A stretch of 64,000 nt of DNA. Source: Laribacter hongkongensis DSM 14985. Its GTDB lineage: Bacteria > Pseudomonadota > Gammaproteobacteria > Burkholderiales > Aquaspirillaceae. Position numbers and translations under genes: made by a program. Of the stretch, positions 16,137-25,991 are shown in pieces (position 1 is the stretch's first letter; every line of letters starts with the position of its first letter). Under the pieces are notes generated by a model, which saw only the letters and a list, made by a program, of their open reading frames with translations, had not been told where the DNA came from and did not search any database. Where the stretch lies: assembly GCF_000423285.1 (NCBI RefSeq), contig NZ_AUHR01000002.1, positions 124,001 through 188,000 on the forward strand. The letters are read 5' to 3'.

Positions 16137-17009
16137 TCAGCGGATCGTTCCGTCGAGCGTGGTCAGCACCCGGTAGTACTCCGGGCGCCGGTCGCGGAAG
16201 ACTCCCCAGGCGCGGCGCTTTTCGGCAATCGCATCCAGGTCGAACTCGTGCACGAGGATTTCCTGGCGGTCGGCCGAAGCCTCGGCCACCAGCTCGCCTT
16301 CCGGGCCGGCTATGAACGAGCGGCCGTGAAAGGTGTCGCTGCCGTTGTCCATGCTTTCGGTGCCGATGCGGTTGCTGGCGATCAGCGGCATGATGTTGGC
16401 GGCAGCGTGCCCCTGCTGGACACGGATCCAGTGGTCTGCCGACTGGATGCCGGCGTCGTGCGGCTCGGTACCGATGGCGGTGGGGTAGAACAGCATTTCG
16501 GCACCGAGCAGCGCCATGGCGCGGGCACACTCCGGAAACCACTGGTCCCAGCAGATGGCTACGCCGATGGTGCCGTAGCGGGTTTTCCAGACCTTGAATC
16601 CCGTGTCGCCGGGGCTGAAATAGTATTTTTCCTGATAGCCGGGGCCGTCGGGGATGTGCATCTTGCGATAGCGGCCCAGCAGGGTGCCGTCTGCATCGAT
16701 GACGGCTACGGCGTTGAAAAAACTCTGCCCGGCACGTTCGAAAAAGCTGACCGGCAGGACAACCTCCAGTTCGCGTGCCAGTGCCTGAAAGCGCGGCAGC
16801 CAGCCGTGCTGTTCAAGGGGCTGGGCCAGGTCGAACAGTCCGGCTTTCTGGTCGATGCAGAAGTAGGGCGTTTCAAACAGCTCTTGCAGCAGGATAATGC
16901 GGGCACCCCGGCTGGCCGCCTCGCGTACCAGTGCTTCAGCGTTGGCAAGGTTTTGCTCGCGGTTCCAGCTGCACGCCATCTGGGTGGCGGCGACGGTGAC
17001 GGTACGCAT
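16137..17009 (-). CDS. aguB: N-carbamoylputrescine amidase
   Basis: 290 residues of the nitrilase superfamily. It converts N-carbamoylputrescine to putrescine, CO2 and ammonia, the last step of the agmatine route. The Glu-Lys-Cys triad is visible: Glu43 (LLQELFETPYF), Lys116 (YRKMHIPDGPGYQEKYYF) and Cys153 (ICWDQWFPECARAMAL). These motifs are specific to AguB rather than to generic nitrilases. It is divergent from a gamma-glutamylputrescine oxidase-like gene, so both ends of putrescine metabolism may be controlled together. The agmatine deiminase gene aguA is not next to it. Confidence 0.9.
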   Translation of the reverse strand: MRTVTVAATQMACSWNREQNLANAEALVREAASRGARIILLQELFETPYFCIDQKAGLFDLAQPLEQHGWLPRFQALARELEVVLPVSFFERAGQSFFNAVAVIDADGTLLGRYRKMHIPDGPGYQEKYYFSPGDTGFKVWKTRYGTIGVAICWDQWFPECARAMALLGAEMLFYPTAIGTEPHDAGIQSADHWIRVQQGHAAANIMPLIASNRIGTESMDNGSDTFHGRSFIAGPEGELVAEASADRQEILVHEFDLDAIAEKRRAWGVFRDRRPEYYRVLTTLDGTIR

Positions 17010-17090
17010 GGACGGCTCTCCGGTGCGGTATCAACATAAAGCGCAATTATCGCGCGAAGCGGCTATTCCGGGCGGAAGATGCAGGGGCCA

Positions 17091-17178
17091 CTATTTGCCA
17101 GTCCGGCCGGCTTGCGGCACGCTTGAGGGTTTGATGCCGGGCTGGCTTGCTGACCGGCATGGCCCTGACTGCAAATAG
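17091..17178 (+). promoter_or_regulatory. Structured 5' leader of the puuB-like gene
   Basis: CTATTTGC-C-AGTC (17091-17103) pairs with GACTGCAAATAG (17167-17178): 12 bp with one bulged base. Inside, GGCC (17105-17108) can pair with GGCC (17161-17164), and TGCCGG with CCGGCA (about 17134-17159) forms an inner hairpin. The ribosome site AGAAGG directly follows the closing stem, so the fold could control translation. It does not match a riboswitch class known to me. Confidence 0.45.
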
Positions 17179-17188
17179 AAGGTTTTGC

Positions 17189-18496
17189 ATGCCCTCCCTG
17201 CTCGCCTGTGATCGCCAGCCCCATGCCGCATCCTGCTACGCGTACTGCGCGGAAGGACTGCCTCTTCGAGCACCACTGGCAGGTGAAGTCACCACCTCCG
17301 TTTGCGTGGTGGGCGGTGGCCTGTCCGGCCTGTCGGCAGCCCTGGAGCTGGCGCTGGCCGGTGTGCCGGTCATCCTGCTGGAAGGTTCGCGACTTGGCTG
17401 GGCTGCCAGCGGCAGAAACGGCGGACAGGTCATCAATGGTTATGCCTGCGGCCAACCCTGGCTGGAGGCACAACTGGGCCAGGATGATGCGCTGCGGATG
17501 TGGCGCTGGTCGCTGGAAGGGGTGGAAATGATCCGCCAGCGCTGCCGCCGTTACGCCATCGACTGCGACCTGCAGTTCGGTTACGTGCAGGTTGCCAACC
17601 ATCCCCGGCACATGGATGCCCTGATCGACCAGGTCGAGCAGATGGAATCGGCCTACCAGTATCCGGAACTGACGCTGATGGATCGTGGCGCCTTGCGTTA
17701 TCACGTTGCCAGCGACCGCTATCTCGGCGGCATGTTCGACAACTGTTCCGGCCACCTGCACCCGCTGCGCTATACGCTGGGGCTGGCGCAGGCGCTGGAG
17801 GAAGAAGGCGGGCGGATCCATGAAGGTTCCTGCGTCCGCAACCTGGATTTCACCGGGGGCAAGGTGCGGGTGGAAACCGCCGATGGCGTGGTGCGCTGCG
17901 ACCAGGTCGTGCTGGCCGGCAATGCTCACCTGGGCCGGCTGGTGCCCGAGCTGCGGCGCAAGATCATGCCGGTCGGGACATACATGATCGCCACCGAACC
18001 CCTGGGGCGGCGGGTGTACGACGTATTGCCGACCGGCGCAGCCGTCTGTGACAGCCGCCATATCCTTGATTATTTCCGCCTGTCGGCGGAAGGACGGTTG
18101 CTGTTCGGCGGCAAGGTCAGCTATTCCGGGTGGACGCCCTGGCGGGTGCAGCAGGGCTTGCGGCGCAACATGCTCAAGGTCTTTCCGCATCTGGCTGACG
18201 TGCGGATCGATCATTGCTGGGGCGGGCTGGTGGACATTTCGCGCTCGCGGGCGCCGCATCTGGGCCGGTTTGCCGCAGGCCGGGCATTCTACATGCAGGG
18301 ATTTTCCGGACATGGCGTGGCCTTGAGCGGTCTGGCCGGCCGCGTGATCGCCGAGGCCGTCCAGGGCAAGGACCGGCGGCTGGCCGTGTTCGAGCGCCTC
18401 CGGCACGCAGATTTTCCGGGAGGCAGCCTGCTGCGCCGGCCGGCCCTGATGGCCGGCATGTGTGCTTTCCGCCTGCGCGACTGGCTGCCCGGATAG
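17189..18496 (+). CDS. FAD-dependent oxidoreductase, gamma-glutamylputrescine oxidase-like
   Basis: 435 residues. The FAD-binding DAO fold begins at about residue 35 (VCVVGGGLSGLSAALELALA). SGRNGGQVINGYACGQ, LFGGKVSYSGWTP and GFSGHGVALSGLAGRVIAEA are blocks shared with PuuB/OrdL-type oxidases. PuuB oxidises gamma-glutamylputrescine in putrescine breakdown, and the divergent aguB neighbour supports an amine substrate, although glycine or other amines remain possible. The ATG at 17189 follows AGAAGG; a start 14 codons upstream is less likely. Confidence 0.78.
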   Translation: MPSLLACDRQPHAASCYAYCAEGLPLRAPLAGEVTTSVCVVGGGLSGLSAALELALAGVPVILLEGSRLGWAASGRNGGQVINGYACGQPWLEAQLGQDDALRMWRWSLEGVEMIRQRCRRYAIDCDLQFGYVQVANHPRHMDALIDQVEQMESAYQYPELTLMDRGALRYHVASDRYLGGMFDNCSGHLHPLRYTLGLAQALEEEGGRIHEGSCVRNLDFTGGKVRVETADGVVRCDQVVLAGNAHLGRLVPELRRKIMPVGTYMIATEPLGRRVYDVLPTGAAVCDSRHILDYFRLSAEGRLLFGGKVSYSGWTPWRVQQGLRRNMLKVFPHLADVRIDHCWGGLVDISRSRAPHLGRFAAGRAFYMQGFSGHGVALSGLAGRVIAEAVQGKDRRLAVFERLRHADFPGGSLLRRPALMAGMCAFRLRDWLPG

Positions 18497-18546
18497 CCGA
18501 CAGACGGCTACACTGCATGGCATGCCCCTGAATGAAGGAGACTGCC

Positions 18547-19533
18547 ATGAAAGCTGTTGTGCAATCCTGCCCTGGAGCAGCCGATACCCTGAGCCTTGGC
18601 GATATGCCGATTCCCGAGCCCGGTCCTGGCCAGTTGCGCCTGCGCGTGCGTGCGGCGGGGGTCAACCGGGCTGATGTCATGCAGCGTGAAGGCCATTACC
18701 CGCCACCGCCCGGAGCTTCTGCCATCCTCGGGCTGGAGGTGGCGGGCGAGATCGACGCCATCGGTGCCGGCGTGACGGGATTTGTGCCGGGCGAGCGGAT
18801 TGCTGCGCTGGTGTCGGGTGGCGGCTACGCCGAATTTGCCCTCGTGTCGGCCAGCCTCGCCATGCGCCTGCCGGCCGGAATGGGTTTTGTCGAGGCTGCC
18901 AGCCTGCCCGAAGCGTGGATGACGGCGTGGCTGAACCTGCGAGAGCTGGGCGACCTGCACGTGGGCCAGCGGGTGCTGATCCATGCCGGTGCCAGCGGTG
19001 TGGGAGCCGCCGCCATCCAGCTGGCGCGCCTGAGCGGTGCCACCGTGCTGACCACGGCCGGCAGTGACGGGAAATGCGCGTTCTGCGAAAGCCTGGGCGC
19101 CAGTCTGGCCATCAATTACCGGACTACCGATGTGGCCGGGGCCGTGCGGGCGGCGGGCAAGGTGGACCTGATCCTCGATCCGGTCGGTGGTGCCACGCTG
19201 GGGCCGAACCTCGCCTGCCTGAACCAGGACGGCAAGCTGGTACTGATCGCCTTCATGGCCGGCCGGTCAGCCGAACTCGACCTTGGTCAGTTGCTGATGA
19301 AGCGGCTGACCGTCATCGGATCGACGCTGCGTAACCGTGATCCGGTTACCAAGGCACGTCTGGCCGCCCGGGTGCAGGACACGGTGATTCCGGCCATCGT
19401 GGCCGGCGATGTCCGGGCCACGGTGGACCGGACGTTTCCGCTGGCTGAAGTGGCGGCGGCCCACCGCTATCTCGAATCCAACCAGAACCGCGGCAAGGTG
19501 GTGCTGACCGTCGCAGCAGCCAGCACGGTCTGA
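18547..19533 (+). CDS. Zinc-independent quinone oxidoreductase (MDR family, PIG3-like)
   Basis: 328 residues. The N-terminal GroES-like domain includes VRAAGVNRADVMQREGHYPP. A Rossmann domain with the NADPH loop HAGASGVGAAAIQLARLSG follows. The cysteines that bind zinc in alcohol dehydrogenases are absent, placing it with NAD(P)H:quinone oxidoreductases such as TP53I3/PIG3; LDPVGGATLGPNLACL and MKRLTVIGSTLRNR fit that group. It probably reduces quinones or enones. The ATG at 18547 follows GAAGGAG; an earlier in-frame ATG at 18532 overlaps that site. It follows the puuB-like gene by 50 bases. Confidence 0.87.
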   Translation: MKAVVQSCPGAADTLSLGDMPIPEPGPGQLRLRVRAAGVNRADVMQREGHYPPPPGASAILGLEVAGEIDAIGAGVTGFVPGERIAALVSGGGYAEFALVSASLAMRLPAGMGFVEAASLPEAWMTAWLNLRELGDLHVGQRVLIHAGASGVGAAAIQLARLSGATVLTTAGSDGKCAFCESLGASLAINYRTTDVAGAVRAAGKVDLILDPVGGATLGPNLACLNQDGKLVLIAFMAGRSAELDLGQLLMKRLTVIGSTLRNRDPVTKARLAARVQDTVIPAIVAGDVRATVDRTFPLAEVAAAHRYLESNQNRGKVVLTVAAASTV

Positions 19534-19540
19534 GAACGAT

Positions 19541-19569
19541 GCACCCCGTCACCGGAATGACGGGGATGC
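19541..19569 (+). terminator. Hairpin after the quinone oxidoreductase gene
   Basis: GCA-CCCCGTCA pairs with TGACGGGG-A-TGC around CCGGAA. It is a strong stem 7 bases after the stop codon, but with no T-run; it may only stabilise the mRNA end. Confidence 0.4.
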
Positions 19570-21074
19570 TGGCCGGTTGCGGGAGCGGGGCAGCTGCGTT
19601 CAGCTTGATCCGGTATGCTGCCGGCTTCCGGGCTGTGGCCGGACGGGACATGGCGCACTGGGCATGATCGAATGGAAACAGGCCGGCTTCCTGTTTTGCA
19701 ATCACCGGCAAGGCGGAGCCCCGGTCGTGCATCCCCGCGCCAGTCACGTGCCGGTGAGAGGCATGTGTGGCCGGGTCAGGAGTCCGGTTCTCCCGGTTTG
19801 TGAAGGCTGGCTGCCGGGCTGCGACTGCCAACCGGCATCGTCGTGGTGTGCGGCACCCCGTTGCCTACCGCGCACCCCCCATTGTGCGTTACCCCTGTCC
19901 GCCACCCGGACTACCCCGTTCGCTTTCGCGGGCCTGGCTACGAAGATGCCCTCGATTGAACTCAGGGCTTGTTCGTCGAAGGATGGCCGGATACAGCCTC
20001 ATCCATGGGGTGTTTTCAAAATGGGTCTGCGCGCTCAACCACTTCAAAAGATGCCGTGTGCTGCCATTCAGGATGTCCATGGCAGCCTGTCTCTAGACTG
20101 TTGTGACAAAAGGCGTTGAGCCATACGATTCAAGTTCCTGTGCACACAGGATCACGTTATCGCGAGCCGGTACCGTGGGCCAAATGTGGGGAAATCTCAC
20201 ATTTGAGCATGTGGTGGAGTGAGCAAACCGCACTTCATGGAGCCGCTGATTCGGTGCCTCAGGTCGAGGCTCATCGGGAACCCCGGTTTGGGGTGGCCAA
20301 GAGGTTCCGGTCTGCCTTTCGTTACGCGTGATTCCAGTTCGCTTTCACGAGGCTGGATACAGGTTTATACAAGTAATGCTGGCTTGCCGGCAAGTTTTTG
20401 ATTTGAAGGTAAATTGCAAAATTACGCCATAAAAATTCATTGTTTTATTTAATTTTAACCGAATAAGAATTATTGTTACAATACTATGATTGTATTTGAT
20501 TCTTGAGGTCGAAATTAATTAACTGATTCGATAAATCACTGGCGCTATCCACGCCAAATGCCAGAAATTACGGCAGCTGATGGCCGGGCGGTGATGGTCC
20601 GTCACGCTGAAATGCTGCGCCGTCAGCAAGGCAAGCAATCTATCGTGATAGAGTTAAAACTTTAACAGTATTTAGTTTTTTGCATACTGTTTTTCAATTC
20701 AAAATCAATATTCAATTTTTCAAGAAAACATTAAAAATCAATAGCTTCTATCTTGGATGCAGGCCATTGCTTGCTGATTAACAAAACTGAAACATGCGAA
20801 TTTTTCTGTGTGAAGTGGAGCGTGTGGTCTAAATGCTTTCCTGCCTGGGATTTTTTCCGATCTAGTTATGTTGGCTCATAAAAATATGTTGTTTACTTTA
20901 CAGGTATTGATTGGCTAGGTTGCCGTAAGTAGCTGTATAAAACCGTATTAAACAGTCATTGATTCTTATGACATAAATTGTTTGTGCCAGATCATGTATT
21001 TCAAATTTGGCCATCACTTATATTTTGCAGTTCAGTAATCTGTCGCGCTTCAACGTAACGACAGGTTGCAGGTC
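19570..21074. other. 1.5-kb gene-poor region, AT-rich in its second half
   Basis: From 19570 to about 20400 the DNA is GC-rich, with open frames of no recognisable family. From about 20400 to 21060 it turns sharply AT-rich, unlike the flanks, and contains many A/T runs and a short ORF (see 20558-20665). Foreign or eroded DNA is likely. The end of this region presumably carries the promoter of the chemoreceptor at 21075; no clear sigma-28 (flagellar) promoter was seen. Confidence 0.55.
20558..20665 (+). CDS. Possible 35-residue ORF in the AT-rich region
   Basis: An ORF starting MPEITAADGRAVMVRHAEML and ending in KL-TAA. It is an island of balanced codon use inside AT-rich DNA. It has no good ribosome site and no recognised family, and it may equally be a fragment of a lost gene. 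The reading frame is seen; that it is translated is only a possibility. Confidence 0.2.
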   Translation: MPEITAADGRAVMVRHAEMLRRQQGKQSIVIELKL

Positions 21075-22961
21075 ATGCGGACGCTCAAGGCACGCATTCT
21101 GGTGTGGAATACGGTTTTTCTGGTGGCGCTGGGCGCCCTGATGGTCGGGGTGGCATTCTGGCAGATGCGCACCTCCCTGCTTTCCACGCTGAACCAGGAA
21201 ATCCATACGCTGGTCCAGGGGCAAACCCGGACGCTGGAATCATGGTTGCAGGACAAGGAACGCGTACTGACCGGCATCGCCAGCCAGAACGAGCAGGGAG
21301 AAATCCCGCTGCGTGACCTCAAGCAGGCGGCAGCAATCGGCAATTACCCGGCAGTATTCGTTGCCTGGCCTGACGGACGCAGCCTGTTTTCTGACGGCTG
21401 GCAGGCACCGGCCAGCTGGGTGCCCTCCGAACGGCCGTGGTACCAGCCGGCGGTCAAGAGCAAGCAGGTCATCGTGACCGATCCCTTTACCAATGCCATG
21501 AACGGCCACAACATCGTGACGTTTGCCTACGCACTGCGGCAGGACGGCGTGTTGCAAGGCGTACTGGCGGCAGACATGGACATGGAAGAGATGGTCAAGG
21601 CCGTGCTGGGCAACATCGACATCCGTGGCGGGGGCTACATGTTCCTCGTGGACGAAAAAGGCATCCTGCTCTCGCATCCTGACAAGGAACTGGTGCTCAA
21701 ATCCATCACGGCTTCAAATGCCAGCCTGACGCCAGAGCGGCTGGCGGAGTGGGCCGGTCGGGACCGGTTTGTCGAATCACCCCGCAATGACGGCGCCGAC
21801 ATGCTGCTGATGTGGGAGAAGGTGCCGGGTACCAACTGGTATCTTGGCGTGGCTACCTACAAGGAGGCCGTGCTGGCACCACTCGACACCCTGCTGCTGA
21901 TGCTGGCCGGCAGCGGTGCACTCCTGATTGCACTGGTGGCGGCCATCAACTCCTGGCTGACCCATCGTTCACTGCGTGGCCTGGCGCAATTGCAGCACAC
22001 CATGACCGCCATTTCGCAGGGCGAGGGCGACCTGACCGTCCGCCTGCCTGAAGAGGGGCAGGATGAACTGGCTGAAACCGCCCGGGCCTTCAATGTCTTT
22101 ATCGGGCGCCTGCACGAGATGTTCCGCAACCTGCGGGAAGAGGCATCCGGTCTGGTGGACGACATCCAGCGCATCAACCAGCAGATGAATGGCATCGCCG
22201 GACGGTCGCGGCAAATGGCTGACCTTTCGTCGTCGAATGCCGCCACGCAAGAGGAAATCTCGGTCAGCATTGCCCACATTTCCGGTAATGCCGGCGATAC
22301 CGACCAGCACGTCCGGGCCACGCACCGGCAACTGGAGCAGACGGCCAGTGACATCGAATCGCTGGCACACGGCATGGAGGCAACCATGCAGGCCGTGCAG
22401 GGCCTGCGGACGGTGCTGGACGGGCTGGACCAGCGTTCCGGGGAGATTTCCGGCATTACCGGCGTCATTCGTGACATTGCCGACCAGACCAACCTGCTGG
22501 CGCTGAATGCGGCCATTGAAGCTGCGCGCGCAGGGGAACAGGGGCGCGGTTTTGCCGTGGTGGCCGACGAGGTCCGCAAACTGGCCGAGCGGGCCGGTGC
22601 GGCCACGCAGGAGATCACCCTGATGATCAGCGCCGTGCGTCAGGAAACCGCCCAGGCCGTGCACGACATGGGCGCCACCGTGGAGTCGGTCAGCGCCGGG
22701 CTGGAGCAGACGCAGTCGGTAGTCGGTACCATCCGCGAAGCGCGGCATGCAATGGAGGAGGCCGTGGGCAAGGTGGCGGAAATCACCGATTCGACCCAGG
22801 AGCAGCAGAATGCCAGCACCCTGCTGGCGCAAAGCACCGAGTCGATGAACAGCCATATCCTCGAAAACGACCGCAATCTCCAGGCGATCAGTGAAACGGT
22901 GGCGGGAGTGGACCAGGCCGCCCAGCATGTGGGCGACACCTTTGCGCGTTTCCGGTTGTAG
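21075..22961 (+). CDS. Methyl-accepting chemotaxis protein with a Cache sensor
   Basis: 628 residues. Membrane helix 1 spans about residues 9-28 ([20 protein letters not shown]). A periplasmic double-Cache domain of about 240 residues follows ([39 protein letters not shown]). Membrane helix 2 is near residue 275 ([20 protein letters not shown]), then HAMP, then the cytoplasmic coiled coil with the conserved tip [20 protein letters not shown] that contacts CheA and CheW. The ligand is probably a small molecule such as an amino or organic acid (family knowledge). There is no NWETF-type CheR tether at the end. The ATG at 21075 is preferred over a TTG three codons upstream. Confidence 0.93.
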   Translation: MRTLKARILVWNTVFLVALGALMVGVAFWQMRTSLLSTLNQEIHTLVQGQTRTLESWLQDKERVLTGIASQNEQGEIPLRDLKQAAAIGNYPAVFVAWPDGRSLFSDGWQAPASWVPSERPWYQPAVKSKQVIVTDPFTNAMNGHNIVTFAYALRQDGVLQGVLAADMDMEEMVKAVLGNIDIRGGGYMFLVDEKGILLSHPDKELVLKSITASNASLTPERLAEWAGRDRFVESPRNDGADMLLMWEKVPGTNWYLGVATYKEAVLAPLDTLLLMLAGSGALLIALVAAINSWLTHRSLRGLAQLQHTMTAISQGEGDLTVRLPEEGQDELAETARAFNVFIGRLHEMFRNLREEASGLVDDIQRINQQMNGIAGRSRQMADLSSSNAATQEEISVSIAHISGNAGDTDQHVRATHRQLEQTASDIESLAHGMEATMQAVQGLRTVLDGLDQRSGEISGITGVIRDIADQTNLLALNAAIEAARAGEQGRGFAVVADEVRKLAERAGAATQEITLMISAVRQETAQAVHDMGATVESVSAGLEQTQSVVGTIREARHAMEEAVGKVAEITDSTQEQQNASTLLAQSTESMNSHILENDRNLQAISETVAGVDQAAQHVGDTFARFRL

Positions 22962-23595
22962 GCAATGCCAAGGTTTGTTGACGCCAGGCCTGGCCACAAT
23001 GGAAACAAGATGGTCATGGCTGCCAGTACAACTGGCTTGTATACCTTTTTCAGATGCCGGTTCTGGCCGGTTGGAAGTGCGCCAGCACCAGCAGACAGGC
23101 CTGTGATTTTTACCATCTCAAACACAAAATAAAGAAAGAACCCGCCCGCAACTCCGGCATCCGCTCCAGACAAGGCTTTCAACCATGCGTTGCGGGGAGG
23201 GGGCGGGTACTTTTCCTATGCAGGGGGTTTTTTCCCGTTCTCGTCTCCGGCTGGCGTGGCATACATATGGTAAGTGCGCCTGATGTTTTTCCCGGCCTGA
23301 CGTGTCCATCCGCTTTTCCTGCGATCCATACCCGTGAAACCTGCGTGTAGATACAAAACAAGGTGTAACGGTGTTAAAAATGTCTGAAATCCATGCCAGG
23401 CAAGGGTGTGGCTGTTACACCGCTGTCACACTCGAGGGCTTTCCATGTGTGACACTCCAGATTTTCCACAAATCCGGCAAAGCTGCCCTCTTGGATTCCG
23501 CCAGCCAAAGGTTGGCCAGAAAACCCTGCATTTGACCAGGACATGAAGTCAGAAAATCTCGATTCATGGTTTTAACGGCCTTCTTCATCATCCGT
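22962..23595. other. 630-bp intergenic region with repeats but no gene
   Basis: It holds a bulged hairpin, ACCCGCC-CGCAAC with GTTGCG...GGCGGGT (about 23141-23208), perhaps ending the chemoreceptor transcript. It also holds a cluster of GTGTAAC/GTTACAC-type sequences: 23360-23376, CTGTTACACCGCTGTCACAC near 23412, and TGTGTGACAC near 23450. No open frame resembles a protein. Confidence 0.5.
23360..23376 (+). repeat. Left inverted copy of a 17-bp GTGTAAC repeat
   Basis: AAGGTGTAACGGTGTTA. Its exact reverse complement stands at 27855-27871. The two copies face each other across the LysR-MFS-hydrolase cassette. Confidence 0.8.
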
Positions 23596-24507
23596 TCACC
23601 GGGTCAATCTGGACGAATCCCCCGTGCGAAGTGCACTCAAAACAAGCGAGAAGGCAGGTGATAGCTGTCGGCGGCTCGGGTAATACAGGTAATACCCTGA
23701 AAACGCAGGGCACCAGTCCTCCAGTACACGCACCAGTCGTCCCGCCTCAACATGCGGGGCAAACTCCTCCTCGGGCAAGTTGGCAATCCCCAGCCCTGCC
23801 ACGGCCGCATCCACAATCCCGGGTGAGGTGTTGAATACCAGTTGCCCGTCCACACGTACGCTGAGGGTCTGGCCCTGGTGACCGAAATCCCAGGTGTAAA
23901 GCCCCCCTGCAGTCTGCATGCGCATGTTGATGCAATTGTGCCCGAGCAGGTCACTCGGCGTTTCCGGCATCGGGTGCTCCATGAAGTACGCTGGTGAAGC
24001 CACCACTGCCATACGCAGGGGAGGGCTGATTGGCAGCGCGATCATGTCCTTGTCTATGGAGTCTCCAAGACGCACGCCGGCATCAAACCGGTCTGCCACG
24101 ATGTCCCTGAAACCGTAGTTGACGTCAAATTCGATGTTGATGTCAGGGTATTCCCGCAGCAAGGGAGCAAGCCTGGGCAGCAGGATGCTATGCAAGACAT
24201 GCTCGCCGCAGGTGATCCTGACGGTGCCGGCCGGTTTGTCCCGCATGCCGGTCAGTTCATCCAGCCCCGCCTCGATTTCGTCCAGCCGATAGCCGACCGT
24301 ATCAAGCAGGCGCTCTCCGGCTGCGGTGGGTGACACGCTGCGTGTTGTACGCGTCAGCAGCCGGATGCCAAGCCGGGCTTCCAGGCCACTGATGGCCTGG
24401 CTGAGTGCGGATTGCGTGATGCCCAGCAGGGAAGCTGCACGGGTAAAACTGCCCTCACGTGCCACTGTCACGAAATAGAGCAGATCATTGAGATTGCGTT
24501 TGGCCAT
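23596..24507 (-). CDS. LysR-family transcriptional regulator
   Basis: 303 residues. The DNA-binding domain is NLNDLLYFVTVAREGSFTRA then ASLLGITQSALSQAISGLEA. The effector domain includes FDVNYGFRDIVADRFDAGVR and the VDGQLVFNTSPGIVDAAVAG block typical of the large group that pairs with divergent MFS or oxidoreductase genes. It diverges from the MFS exporter at 24608 and probably controls it. The inducer is unknown. Confidence 0.9.
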   Translation of the reverse strand: MAKRNLNDLLYFVTVAREGSFTRAASLLGITQSALSQAISGLEARLGIRLLTRTTRSVSPTAAGERLLDTVGYRLDEIEAGLDELTGMRDKPAGTVRITCGEHVLHSILLPRLAPLLREYPDINIEFDVNYGFRDIVADRFDAGVRLGDSIDKDMIALPISPPLRMAVVASPAYFMEHPMPETPSDLLGHNCINMRMQTAGGLYTWDFGHQGQTLSVRVDGQLVFNTSPGIVDAAVAGLGIANLPEEEFAPHVEAGRLVRVLEDWCPAFSGYYLYYPSRRQLSPAFSLVLSALRTGDSSRLTR

Positions 24508-24607
24508 GTCCTCCAGTGTCTCACGGATGATTGATTAGTACACCTGATAAGATTTGTAAGTATTCATTAGCTAGTTAATCCGTGCCCGAATAGTGAACAT
24601 TCAGGGC

Positions 24608-25966
24608 ATGAAAAGCCCACGCCAATTTGGACACCATGGCCCGGCCATGCTGTCCGCACAAAACCCGAACCTGCCGGTGTCGTCTGGCCCTGCATACGAC
24701 AAGGCCGCAGCCGGCGTTTCTGCGCTGCGCCATTCCGGCTCCGGCATCCGGCCCGAACCGGTCAAACACCGGCCATCAGATTCCTCGCGACAAGAGCCTG
24801 ATACGCAGCGTGCCAACTGGAGCGGCGTGTTTGCCATGTCGCTGTGCGTATTTGCGCTGATCGCTTCTGAATTCATGCCCGTCAGTCTGCTGACACCAAT
24901 CGCCACAGACCTGCACGTCACCGAAGGCATGGCCGGGCAAGGTATTGCCATTTCCGGTGCCTTCGCTGTCCTCGCCAGCCTGTCGATTGCATGGCTGGCC
25001 GGCGACCTGGACCGCAAGATGCTGCTGCTGGGGCTGACAGGCCTGATGGCAGTATCTGGCGCCGTGGTGGCTCTGGCCCCCGGCTATGCGGTTTATCTGA
25101 CGGGCCGCGCACTGATCGGTGTCGTGATCGGCGGGTTCTGGTCCCTGTCGGCCGCGACCGCCATGCGCTTGGTCCCTGCCGACCGGGTGCCTCGTACCCT
25201 GGCAATCTTCAATGGCGGCAATGCACTGGCCACAGTGATCGCCGCCCCCTTGGGCAGCTATCTGGGAGCGGTGATGGGCTGGCGCGGTGCATTCCTTTGC
25301 CTCGTCCCGGTCGCGGCGCTCGTGCTGGTCTGGCAATGGACCAGTCTGCCCGCCATGCCGCCGCAGGTCCGTAATCCGGGTCCGGGCACTGTGTTCCGGA
25401 TGCTCAAAAGCCGTTTCATCACCTTGGGCATGGTGGCATGCGGCACCTTTTTCATGGGCCAGTTTGCGCTGTTTACCTATGTCCGCCCGTTTCTGGAAAC
25501 GGTAACGCAGGTCAACGTGTCTACGTTGTCACTGATCCTGCTGGCCACCGGCGTGACCGGTGTCATCGGCACCATCCTGATTGGCCCGGCTCTCAAACGC
25601 AGTCTGTACGGCACGCTCGCCGTCATCCCGGTCTTGATGGCCGTCATCGCCCTGGGGTTGCTGCCGCTGGGGGCAAGTACCGGTGCCGTACTGGTACTGC
25701 TTGGATGCTGGGGTCTGCTGGCCACATCGGCTCCGGTGGGCTGGTGGAGCTGGATTGCCCGCGCCATGCCTCACCACGCCGAGGCCGGAGGAGGCCTGAT
25801 GGTGGCAGTGATCCAGCTGTCCATTGCGCTGGGTTCAACCACAGGAGGCTTGTTGTTCGACGCCGCCGGCTACCAGGCCACCTTTGCGACCAGTGCCGCC
25901 ATTCTGCTGCTGGCGGCCTTATTGGCCGCAATGACTGCGCGCTCGCAACTCCGGGTGCCCGCCTGA
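24608..25966 (+). CDS. Major facilitator exporter (DHA1, NepI/AraJ-like)
   Basis: About 452 residues. Twelve membrane helices begin at about residue 72 (WSGVFAMSLCVFALIASEFM). Further blocks are ISGAFAVLASLSIAWLAGDL and ATAMRLVPADRVPRTLAIFN. Sequence and divergent LysR resemble purine-ribonucleoside or sugar exporters of the NepI/AraJ type. The start is uncertain: a GTG at 24593, this ATG and an ATG at 24650 are all in frame, and the first 70 or so residues have no homology known to me. The true start may lie nearer helix 1. It is the first gene of a three-gene run. Confidence 0.82.
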   Translation: MKSPRQFGHHGPAMLSAQNPNLPVSSGPAYDKAAAGVSALRHSGSGIRPEPVKHRPSDSSRQEPDTQRANWSGVFAMSLCVFALIASEFMPVSLLTPIATDLHVTEGMAGQGIAISGAFAVLASLSIAWLAGDLDRKMLLLGLTGLMAVSGAVVALAPGYAVYLTGRALIGVVIGGFWSLSAATAMRLVPADRVPRTLAIFNGGNALATVIAAPLGSYLGAVMGWRGAFLCLVPVAALVLVWQWTSLPAMPPQVRNPGPGTVFRMLKSRFITLGMVACGTFFMGQFALFTYVRPFLETVTQVNVSTLSLILLATGVTGVIGTILIGPALKRSLYGTLAVIPVLMAVIALGLLPLGASTGAVLVLLGCWGLLATSAPVGWWSWIARAMPHHAEAGGGLMVAVIQLSIALGSTTGGLLFDAAGYQATFATSAAILLLAALLAAMTARSQLRVPA

Positions 25967-25991
25967 ACCTCGCTACCACAGGAGATACATC

